This document shows positions 44,200-51,858 of a stretch of DNA of 64,000 nucleotides, one piece after another; positions within the stretch are counted from its first letter, which is position 1, and every line of letters begins with the position of its first letter. The notes under the pieces are model-generated. The model had not been told where the DNA came from and made no database searches. It was given only the letters and a program-made list of their open reading frames with translations. This DNA is from an uncultured Candidatus Poseidoniales archaeon (GTDB lineage: Archaea > Thermoplasmatota > Poseidoniia > Poseidoniales > Thalassarchaeaceae): positions 1 through 64,000 of the forward strand of contig CACKMK010000001.1 in NCBI GenBank assembly GCA_902601345.1. The letters are read 5' to 3'. The translations under genes and the position numbers were made by a program.

Positions 44200-45064
44200 G
44201 TTCTCCAGCCCCAATGAACTTCAGACCACTAGCATCGAAATCACTCCTAACTAGGCCGAGCCCCACTCCCCTCTCCAGAAACATTCTAACAGCCCTGCGG
44301 CCATCTTTTCCATAGTCTATTGTTCGCCTATTTACGTACATCTTCACGAACTCCTCGTTGGTGTCTTCGTCTATACCCCTACCCCACTTTATTGCGTCCT
44401 TTAATGCATCTTTGGGATTTTCCAAAGAGAACTCGATACTTCTTTTGATATCATCACAAACTTGTTCACACATCGACTCTCCGAGATCCTTCCTTACTAT
44501 ATTCCCGCCTAATGGGAGGGGCAGACCGGTCTCTTTGTTCCACCAGACGCCCAAATCTAAAACCATGAAAGCGCCTTCGTCGGACCAAGTCAACTGGCCC
44601 TCGTGGATGATTACCCCAGAGTCATACTTTCCATCCAATACCCCGGGAAGGATTTGGTCAAAGGGGACCTCCACCACATCTACTTCCCCTAATGCTAGCA
44701 CGAGAGCGAGATAGGAGCTCGTACTCCTTCCTGGAATTGCAATCACTGACCTAGTTGCTTCTTCAATACTCATTTCTTCTTTGGAAATTAAGATTGGTCC
44801 ATACCCTTCGCCCATTGAGGCACCACAATTCATCAGATAGTAAGAATCAGAAATTTTAGGATAGGAGTGAATGCTTACGGCGGATACTTCGAAACTACCA
44901 ATCTCAGCCTCTCTATTCAAAGTATCAATATCAACTAGAACGTGCTCATACCTTCTGTTCCCTGTGTCAATTGTCCCATTTGTCAATGCATGGAACATGA
45001 AAGCATCATCAGGATCCGGGGAGTGCCCTATCCTTATGGTCAGTACGTCATCGTTCACGTCCAA
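44192..45064 (-). CDS. mqnD: 1,4-dihydroxy-6-naphthoate synthase MqnD
   Basis: Later step of the futalosine menaquinone route, converting cyclic de-hypoxanthine futalosine to 1,4-dihydroxy-6-naphthoate. The 290-residue protein has the signature GHSPDPDDAFMFHAL near the start, VSIHSYP, IPGRSTSSYLAL and IIHEGQLTW, with DLGVWWNKETGLPLPLGG. The start is a TTG at 45064. It is on the opposite strand to mqnE-mqnA and shares its transcript with the DOHH-like gene. MqnB and MqnC are not in the window. Confidence 0.94.
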   Translation of the reverse strand: MDVNDDVLTIRIGHSPDPDDAFMFHALTNGTIDTGNRRYEHVLVDIDTLNREAEIGSFEVSAVSIHSYPKISDSYYLMNCGASMGEGYGPILISKEEMSIEEATRSVIAIPGRSTSSYLALVLALGEVDVVEVPFDQILPGVLDGKYDSGVIIHEGQLTWSDEGAFMVLDLGVWWNKETGLPLPLGGNIVRKDLGESMCEQVCDDIKRSIEFSLENPKDALKDAIKWGRGIDEDTNEEFVKMYVNRRTIDYGKDGRRAVRMFLERGVGLGLVRSDFDASGLKFIGAGEHE

Positions 45065-45121
45065 TGGGTCGTGATTCAGTTGAAATGAGTTTTGATTCGA
45101 ACTCCTCCACGTAATAATGAA

Positions 45122-45340
45122 ATGGACAACTTCGCAGGAGCAATTATGCCTGACCCATCTAAGCTTTCAACTGCCTCCGGACAACTTGGCCCGGTATGCG
45201 CAATTACGGGTAAGGCCTTGAAATTCTCAGAGGCAATCGTTCTAGACGATGAGTATGTTTGCTGGGAGGCCTACATCGAAGCGACCGGAGCCTCACCATC
45301 AACAGATGGTAAGGAAGTAGGTGGACTTAAACTCGGCTAA
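45122..45340 (+). CDS. Small protein with a Cys-x-Ile-Thr-Gly / Cys-Trp pair
   Basis: 72 residues from the ATG at 45122. The centre, VCAITGKALKFSEAIVL and EYVCWEAYIE, looks like half of a treble-clef or LIM-like zinc module, with two cysteines 28 residues apart, so metal binding would need dimerisation or a partner. It ends exactly where the priS frame opens and is probably cotranscribed with it. No family is recognised. Confidence 0.55.
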   Translation: MDNFAGAIMPDPSKLSTASGQLGPVCAITGKALKFSEAIVLDDEYVCWEAYIEATGASPSTDGKEVGGLKLG

Positions 45341-45376
45341 TTGAAAACTTATGGCCCTAGCCCCCTGTATTGCTTC

Positions 45377-46591
45377 ATGGCCGGAGGCTGGAGTAGATTC
45401 GCACTCCGATTTTCCGAGTATTATGACTCCATAACTACAAACTCGATTTGGGCACCACCGAGGTTAAGGAACAGGGAGTGGATGTTCATTCCATGGGGGG
45501 GTGCACCACCTGATAGGCATCGCGCATTCCCCGACAAGACTTCACTTCATAATTATCTCAAAACAAGAGCCCCGCACTCATGCTTTCACAGCACTGCTTA
45601 CTACCAAGATCCCTCCAAGGGCAAGATGGTAGAGAAGGGATGGTTGGGTGCAGATCTGATTTTTGACCTTGATGGGGACCACCTTCCTGGAGTTTCGGAC
45701 AACGACTTCCCATCTATGATCGATGTCATCCAGGGACAAGCTTGGAGGCTATGGAACGAATTTCTGGAACCAGAATTCGGATTCAAGCAAAAATACGCAC
45801 AATTCACATTTTCCGGGCATCGCGGATTTCATATCCATCTGAGAGATCCTTCATTGTTACACTTAGACTCGAACGCACGAAGGGAGATAGTGAACTACAT
45901 CAGAGGAGAGGGGATTGATATCCAATCGACAATCAATGCAGACTCTGGTTGGGGGAATAGGGCCATTGATGGAATCGACTCCACATTAGGAAAACTTTCT
46001 CAGATATCCTCTGGAAAGGATGGAAAGATGCATACGCTGGATCAACTCCATGAGATAATTAAGACCAGATCCAAATCACCTAATGTCAATCTCAAGTCCT
46101 CAAGCAAAGCTAGTATCGAGGAATTGGCGAAGCTAGCGGATGGGAGGGACGAATTCGCCATTGAAAGGATCTCTAGGCTGAAAGATGATCCATCCCTGGA
46201 GGTTTTCGGCAAACTTACCCCCTTGTTCTGGGAGCTTGTCAAGGGGGACTCATCCGTGGTAATAGGGACAGCTGGAGAGACCGACGAAGTAGTAACAGTG
46301 GACACAAAAAGAGTGATTAGATGGGTCGGTAGCCTTCATGGGAAATCCGGCCTGAAAGTTACAGAATTGCCACTCGATCGCTTAGATCCAGACTCGAGCA
46401 ATTGTTTCGACCCACTAAAAGAAGCAGTCGTCTTCACAGGAGGCTCTGTTAAGGTACGAATTCTTGTAGATGATGTATGTGCTAGTATATCCGGGGAACA
46501 AATAGAGCCATCACTAGGGGATGAACTCATTGTCAAGGAGTCAATGGCAATGTTCCTGTGCCTGAAAGGATGGGCAGAGATATGCAAATAG
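45377..46591 (+). CDS. priS: DNA primase small (catalytic) subunit PriS
   Basis: Archaeo-eukaryotic primase catalytic subunit, which makes RNA/DNA primers for replication. The metal-binding motif DLDGDH lies at residues 97-102, followed by SGHRGFHIHL (the conserved Ser-Gly-His motif) and further core elements. From the ATG at 45377 the protein has 404 residues; the frame also opens at a TTG at 45341 directly after the previous stop. The large subunit PriL is not in the window. Confidence 0.93.
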   Translation: MAGGWSRFALRFSEYYDSITTNSIWAPPRLRNREWMFIPWGGAPPDRHRAFPDKTSLHNYLKTRAPHSCFHSTAYYQDPSKGKMVEKGWLGADLIFDLDGDHLPGVSDNDFPSMIDVIQGQAWRLWNEFLEPEFGFKQKYAQFTFSGHRGFHIHLRDPSLLHLDSNARREIVNYIRGEGIDIQSTINADSGWGNRAIDGIDSTLGKLSQISSGKDGKMHTLDQLHEIIKTRSKSPNVNLKSSSKASIEELAKLADGRDEFAIERISRLKDDPSLEVFGKLTPLFWELVKGDSSVVIGTAGETDEVVTVDTKRVIRWVGSLHGKSGLKVTELPLDRLDPDSSNCFDPLKEAVVFTGGSVKVRILVDDVCASISGEQIEPSLGDELIVKESMAMFLCLKGWAEICK

Positions 46592-46605
46592 TCCGTTTCA
46601 CCACA

Positions 46606-46612
46606 TTTATGC
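46606..46612 (+). promoter_or_regulatory. TATA-box candidate for the EF-hand protein gene
   Basis: TTTATGC is centred about 40 nt before the TTG at 46650, just after the priS stop. Initiation near 46637 would leave a leader of around 12 nt and supports the non-ATG start chosen for the gene. Confidence 0.4.
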
Positions 46613-46649
46613 ACTAATTGACTCATCGAGTTTACGAATACGGAGAATA

Positions 46650-47660
46650 TTGAATAGTGGTGAACTGCGGAATGGCTCCGTGATTGACCCTTTAGACGAT
46701 GTAGAAGACGACTCAGATGGGTCCTCTGATGTCTTGCCTCCGCCGCCTCCGGGGATTTCAATGCCCCTTCCACTGCCTGATTCTGAGCTCCCAGAGATAC
46801 CTCCACTCCCACTTGATCCCCCGGGCCCTAAGTTTGGCTTCTCACCAGAGCAATCTTCAGACGGAGACCTACTAGATGCGGCAAGCTCCCTTTCATCGCC
46901 TCCCGAATCTTCATTTACAGACGAATCTAAGGATTTTAAATCAGTCTGGAACAGGAGAAAGTCCAGAGATCCTTCCATTTCTAGCAACTCCAGAGATAGC
47001 ATATACAATAGGATTGAAAGAATCTCAACAGGAAAGGGCGACTCCCTAATGGAAAGGTATGCTGATAGGTTTGGCTCGGAATTAGATAGAGAAATCATCG
47101 TTCTCAGGAAGAGAGATCAAGACGATCTCACTAGCATAAAGCCCACTGTCGAGGTTATATCTGGATCCACTAACAATGAGATGGGCCTGGATGAATTCAT
47201 TGAGGCAATGGAAGACTCGGATTTCATCGGTAGAGTTTCCGAGAAAACAGGGGTTTCTGTAGAGAAGATAGGCGAATTAGATATGGACTCGATGAAATCA
47301 TTTTTCGAACAAGCAGATATAGACAACTCTGGCACACTAGACTTTGATGAGTTCGTAAATGGTATCATTCAGAGCTTCCGAAGTTATGACGAGGATTTCT
47401 CTCACTTCTTCACGGTGGTCAACGGATTACTCGGTGAATTGCCTGACGAGAAAACTAGTGAGTTCATTTCATCAGACGGTTTTGAAATGTTCAAGACTGT
47501 CGGCGAAGACCCCCAGTCCACAGATTCTGATACCAGAGGACAGTTCTTCACGATGGTTAATGAACTGCTTGTCGATCTGCCTGAAATAGTAATGAAATCA
47601 TTCACCGAATCTCAGGACTTTGAGTTGTACAAGTTGATTGCAGAAAGGTATGGTGGTTGA
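46650..47660 (+). CDS. EF-hand protein with proline-rich N-terminus and duplicated FFTxVN module
   Basis: 336-residue protein from a TTG start; no ATG lies nearby in frame. Residues about 25-65 are proline-rich and low in complexity (VLPPPPPG), and the middle is charged. A canonical EF-hand loop, DIDNSGTLDFDE, runs from residue 223 to 234 with acidic ligands at positions 1, 3, 9 and 12. After it two copies of a module of about 46 residues begin with HFFTVVN (252) and QFFTMVN (298) and share LL-LP and FE-(F/Y)K positions. No signal peptide or membrane segment is seen. It is followed without a gap by a membrane-protein gene. The function is unknown; calcium sensing is suggested by the loop. Confidence 0.75.
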   Translation: MNSGELRNGSVIDPLDDVEDDSDGSSDVLPPPPPGISMPLPLPDSELPEIPPLPLDPPGPKFGFSPEQSSDGDLLDAASSLSSPPESSFTDESKDFKSVWNRRKSRDPSISSNSRDSIYNRIERISTGKGDSLMERYADRFGSELDREIIVLRKRDQDDLTSIKPTVEVISGSTNNEMGLDEFIEAMEDSDFIGRVSEKTGVSVEKIGELDMDSMKSFFEQADIDNSGTLDFDEFVNGIIQSFRSYDEDFSHFFTVVNGLLGELPDEKTSEFISSDGFEMFKTVGEDPQSTDSDTRGQFFTMVNELLVDLPEIVMKSFTESQDFELYKLIAERYGG

Positions 47661-48464
47661 TTGGGGTTATTGGAGAAGGCTGGACAGATAGAGGGGGACA
47701 AAACCTCTGCTGAGAAACCAAAGGTAGCCGAGCCTGAGAGTGTAAAAGAGGTACCAGAACCCCTAGCTCAACCTGAGCCTGTAAAGACCAAGAAGGAGAA
47801 GAGGAGTAGAAGGAAGAAGGCCAGGAAACCTAGGGAGAAGAAGGTAAGGGCACCGAAGGTTTTGCCGGAGGACTCTGAGCCTGCATCTCCAACACAGTTC
47901 AGGATAAGAAAGTACTCCGACTTCCTAGTTTCCTGGGGGTGGACCATTCCGCTGGTAGCTTTCACCGCGTGGGGTAATGATTTCCAGCCTACTATTTTCG
48001 TTCTCGCTGGATTAGGTCTGATATCATTCAACCTAGGGTTCATGCCTTACTCCACAGGCAGGACCACTGGTAACTGGATCACCCGGACGACGTACATCAA
48101 CACGAAGGCCGAGAAACCCCATCAATCCTATGTCTTCCTCAAGGGCATGACTTTCCCACTTGTCATTCTCGGTATTATCGCTATTCTTACAGCCACAGCC
48201 ACTGGCTTTTCAGAGAGTGCAGGGAAGATACAGCTAGCTCTAGGAATCCTCTTCCTACTACCTCCCCTTCTGGACTACCTGTTCTACAGATTCAAGAGCG
48301 ATGATCTTGGACTATGGGATACCCTATTCGGTGGTGTTTGGCTTGTCAAGACTGCAAAGACAGCCGAGTCAAAGGGCTGGCTGAAGAGGCTAGAGCAACT
48401 AGGAGACTATACCGAGGCTCAGGGATGGTTGTCGGACGGCGACTCAAAGGAGTCCTCTGACTGA
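47661..48464 (+). CDS. Membrane protein with long basic N-terminal tail
   Basis: 267 residues. The first 75 are soluble: an acidic proline-rich stretch (EVPEPLAQPEPV), then a very basic stretch with repeated Lys and Arg (residues about 43-68, including KKEKRSRRKKARK). Four hydrophobic helices follow, and the last part, WDTLFGGVWLVKT, faintly resembles RDD-family proteins. The start is a TTG immediately after the stop of the EF-hand gene, so the two are surely cotranscribed. The basic tail could bind nucleic acid or acidic partners. Confidence 0.65.
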   Translation: MGLLEKAGQIEGDKTSAEKPKVAEPESVKEVPEPLAQPEPVKTKKEKRSRRKKARKPREKKVRAPKVLPEDSEPASPTQFRIRKYSDFLVSWGWTIPLVAFTAWGNDFQPTIFVLAGLGLISFNLGFMPYSTGRTTGNWITRTTYINTKAEKPHQSYVFLKGMTFPLVILGIIAILTATATGFSESAGKIQLALGILFLLPPLLDYLFYRFKSDDLGLWDTLFGGVWLVKTAKTAESKGWLKRLEQLGDYTEAQGWLSDGDSKESSD

Positions 48465-48476
48465 TTAGAATCTCTT

Positions 48477-49535
48477 CTACTCTGACTCGGAGTCATATCT
48501 TCTCTTGGCAAGCTCTCGCATATCTTCGTGTAGCACACCGTCGTCTATAGCATCTTGATCCGATTCGTCTACTATCTCGACTCCCAGTAAAGTCTCTATA
48601 ATGTCCTCCATAGTTACCAAGCCAGCTGTACCGCCGAACTGATCTTTGGCGACCAGCAACTGCTCCTTGTTCTCTAATAGAATGTCAAGGGCTCTGTCTA
48701 CAGAGGTATCTACATCGCACGTCACAACCTCTCGACAAATCTCTGACATCTTCGTATCGAAGTCATCATCAGCGGCTCTTCTGAGAATCTCGCTACGAAG
48801 AACTAGACCTACCATTTCATCGACATTCTCCTCATAAACAGGCATTCTGCCATGTGTCATAATGGGAATCCTCTGCATCACCTCTCTGACAGATTCAGTG
48901 GCCCTAGCAGAGGTAATTACAACTCTAGGAGTCATGATTTCTGTCACTTTCATCTCTCTTAGCCTCAATAGATTCTGAATAACTGCCTCCTCGTCTTCTT
49001 CTATAACGTCCGACTCTTCTGCAATATCTGCCAGTACCGACAGCTCCGTCCTGGTCACTGTCTCCGTCTCAACCTGGGGGAAAGGCGCTCTCATTACCTC
49101 TATGATAACCACAATAGGCCATAGGATCCACATCAACCCTCTAAGTACATGGTAGGAGGTTACTGTAAGCCTTCTCCAATACAGGGCTCCGATGGTCTTA
49201 GGCAGAATCTCGCTTAGCAGAAGTATTGCAATGGTAAGTATTGCAGCCGAACCGGCTATCACATACTCTCCTTCGAAATTGTTCTCAACCTCTGAACCAA
49301 CGCCAAGAGCTCCGACAGTATGGGCTATTGTGTTCAGTGTGAGTATTGCTGTCAATGGTCCCTCTGGGTCCTCTTTCCATTTGGACCAGGTTGCGCTCAC
49401 TTTCGCGTGCGTGTCTTTCAATGCAACGATATGTCCATGGGAGGTGGACAGTAGTACTGCCTCAAGAATACTACAAAGAAAAGAGGCTCCTAACGCCAGA
49501 ACGGCGTAGGCAATCATCAAGGTATAGTCAGCCAA
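48477..49535 (-). CDS. CNNM/CorC-like membrane protein with CBS domains
   Basis: 352 residues: an N-terminal DUF21 (CNNM) transmembrane domain of about four helices with SEILPKTIGALYW, then a paired CBS domain (Bateman module) starting near residue 195 with VTEIMTPRVVI and ending with GTAGLVTMEDIIETLLGEI-like sequence. The family is associated with magnesium or cobalt efflux and is gated by nucleotide binding to the CBS pair. The C-terminal CorC-HlyC domain found in many bacterial members is absent. It is divergent from metG. Confidence 0.9.
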   Translation of the reverse strand: MADYTLMIAYAVLALGASFLCSILEAVLLSTSHGHIVALKDTHAKVSATWSKWKEDPEGPLTAILTLNTIAHTVGALGVGSEVENNFEGEYVIAGSAAILTIAILLLSEILPKTIGALYWRRLTVTSYHVLRGLMWILWPIVVIIEVMRAPFPQVETETVTRTELSVLADIAEESDVIEEDEEAVIQNLLRLREMKVTEIMTPRVVITSARATESVREVMQRIPIMTHGRMPVYEENVDEMVGLVLRSEILRRAADDDFDTKMSEICREVVTCDVDTSVDRALDILLENKEQLLVAKDQFGGTAGLVTMEDIIETLLGVEIVDESDQDAIDDGVLHEDMRELAKRRYDSESE

Positions 49536-49628
49536 TTCTTATGCCTCTTGGAGTTTCTGAGGCAACGAGAAAGGTCCAGTTCGGTTCTCCACAGCGTCTA
49601 GCTCCGATCATCCCCGGGCGAACATGAC

Positions 49629-49636
49629 ATAAATAT
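49629..49636 (+). promoter_or_regulatory. TATA-box candidate for metG
   Basis: ATAAATAT lies about 33 nt before the ATG at 49666. This spacing predicts a near-leaderless mRNA and argues against the in-frame TTG at 49642, which would lie upstream of the transcription start. Confidence 0.5.
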
Positions 49637-49665
49637 CTAACTTGACGGGCCAATGGCGAGCTGTC

Positions 49666-51858
49666 ATGGACTACGTTGCAATTTTCATGGCATGGCCATA
49701 CGCAAACGGTCCACTCCATCTAGGACACGTTGCAGGAAACTGTCTACCCGCAGATATCCAGTATAGGTATGAGAGAGCCAGAGGTAGACGGGTACTGATG
49801 TGCAGCGGTTCAGACGAGCACGGGACGCCAATCACGATAACTGCTGATGAGATGGGAGTTAGCCCGCAGGAGGTTGTGGACAAATATCACCGAATAAACA
49901 CGCAGGCATTAGCGGATCTCGGATGCTCGTGGGTAAATACAGTCGATCCTAGGGGCATCGAGTATGGGGGCGCCCTCTACAATAGGACGTCTGATGAAAT
50001 GCACAAGGAAATCGTCCACGAAGTTTTCACGAATCTGATGGACTCGGGATTCCTCGAAAAGATGACTATGCAACAGTACTGTTCAGTTTCTCAGGAAGGA
50101 GAAGTCAGATTTCTTCCTGACAGATATGTGGAGGGCCAGTGCCCAGAGTGCTCAGAAGAGGGAGCAAGGGGTGACCAGTGCGACTCCTGCGGTGCAACAT
50201 ACGAAGCCCACGAGCTGGTCAATCCGAAATCCAAGCTCAATCCAGAATCGGATATAGAGGTCAGGGACACGGAACACTTTTTCTTGCGTCTTAATGACTT
50301 CCAAAGCTCTCTGAGTCTCCATTCATCGGAGAAGCAGAAGGTGTGGAAGCCGAACGTTCGGGCCATGTCGAAGAATTGGCTAGACATGGGCCTAAGGCCA
50401 CGTGCAGTTACTAGAGATATTGAATGGGGGATCACCATCCCAATTGAAGGTGAAGATTGGAGATCTAAAAGGGTCTATGTTTGGTTCGAGGCAGTACAGG
50501 GATACTACTCATGCGCACGAATCTGGGCTTCTAGGATTGCCAGTACTGCAGGGCATCCAGATGGCGAGGACGCCTGGAAGAAATGGTGGCAAGTTTCCGA
50601 GACCGGAGAATCACCTAGGCACATCTACTTCATGGGCAAGGACAACATTCCATTCCATACAATCATCTGGCCCGCGATAATAATGGGATTGAATGCTTCG
50701 AAATCGTCAGATGTTTCACATTTACCCGGGCCAGGAGATCTAGTACTCGAGGAAAACGTTTCTGCCAACGAGTATCTGATGCTTCAGGGAGGCCAATTCA
50801 GCAAGAGTAGGAAGCACGCCGTTTGGCTACCATCATACCTAGAGCAGTACGATGCTGACTCATTGAGATATTACCTATCGATAAACATGCCAGAGACTCA
50901 TGATACGGACTTCAGGTGGGACGAATACGTCGATAGGGTGAACAACGAATTGATAGGAACCTACGGGAATTTCGTTCATAGGGTAATGACACTAACTCAC
51001 AGGTTGGAGTGCGATGAAGGAAACCCGCTTTCAAAATATGACCGCTTCTCCGATCACAGCAAGATACTGAAGGAGGTTGACAATCAGATCACGAGCGCTA
51101 TTGAATCAATGGAGAAGCAGAGGTTCAAAGAGGCTCTACGTAGCATCATGGGGATAGCTCAGATTGGGAACTCGCTTCTCCAGGAAGCCGCCCCTTGGAA
51201 GTTTATTAACGAAGATGAATCTGATGAGAGGAGCACATCCTTGTCCTCGCTATCACTTTCATGGAGGATTTGCTCATGTCTCGCAGTCTGCATGAGGCCA
51301 TTCACACCGTTTTCATCAGACAGACTATGGGGAATGCTAGGAAACCAGAATGACATAGACAACGTCCTTTGGGAGGATTCAATGGATGTGGAAACTAACC
51401 TCTTCTGGAATCAGGAAAAACCTGAACCACTTTTCTCCAGGCTGGAACTAGACGAGATTCTCGAGCGGGAGAACTCCCTTATCGATAGCAATGACAATGA
51501 GGAATCACTTCCTCCCAATGACGGTGGCGGTTACATAGACTTCGAAGATTTCATGAAAGTAGAAATGCGAACGGGGAGGATCGTCTCCGTGGATGACCAC
51601 CCCAATGCGGACAAACTCTTCGTAATCACAATCGATGAAGGCTCTGACTCAACCAGAACTGTTTGCGCAGGTCTGAAGGGGCATTACGAGCCATCCGATC
51701 TGGAGGGTCTGAATGTTGTATTCGTAGCCAATCTAGAGCCAAGGAAACTCAGGGGCATTATGTCTGAGGGGATGATACTCGCTGCAGACGACGGTGAAGG
51801 GGGGGTCAAGGTCCTAACTACGGAGGGGGATATCCTATCGGGTTCAAGGGTGAGGTAG
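49666..51858 (+). CDS. metG: Methionyl-tRNA synthetase with fused C-terminal tRNA-binding domain
   Basis: Class I synthetase for initiator and elongator tRNA-Met. The HIGH-type motif is HLGH at residues 18-21 and the KMSKS-type motif is FSKSR near 378. A zinc knuckle of the type CPEC/CDSC is near residue 155, and the anticodon-binding domain follows the core. The last 105 residues are a fused EMAPII-like OB domain (FEDFMKVEMRTGRIVSV and NLEPRKLRGIMSEGM), which in many archaea is a separate protein. 730 residues from the ATG chosen on promoter spacing. Confidence 0.96.
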   Translation: MDYVAIFMAWPYANGPLHLGHVAGNCLPADIQYRYERARGRRVLMCSGSDEHGTPITITADEMGVSPQEVVDKYHRINTQALADLGCSWVNTVDPRGIEYGGALYNRTSDEMHKEIVHEVFTNLMDSGFLEKMTMQQYCSVSQEGEVRFLPDRYVEGQCPECSEEGARGDQCDSCGATYEAHELVNPKSKLNPESDIEVRDTEHFFLRLNDFQSSLSLHSSEKQKVWKPNVRAMSKNWLDMGLRPRAVTRDIEWGITIPIEGEDWRSKRVYVWFEAVQGYYSCARIWASRIASTAGHPDGEDAWKKWWQVSETGESPRHIYFMGKDNIPFHTIIWPAIIMGLNASKSSDVSHLPGPGDLVLEENVSANEYLMLQGGQFSKSRKHAVWLPSYLEQYDADSLRYYLSINMPETHDTDFRWDEYVDRVNNELIGTYGNFVHRVMTLTHRLECDEGNPLSKYDRFSDHSKILKEVDNQITSAIESMEKQRFKEALRSIMGIAQIGNSLLQEAAPWKFINEDESDERSTSLSSLSLSWRICSCLAVCMRPFTPFSSDRLWGMLGNQNDIDNVLWEDSMDVETNLFWNQEKPEPLFSRLELDEILERENSLIDSNDNEESLPPNDGGGYIDFEDFMKVEMRTGRIVSVDDHPNADKLFVITIDEGSDSTRTVCAGLKGHYEPSDLEGLNVVFVANLEPRKLRGIMSEGMILAADDGEGGVKVLTTEGDILSGSRVR

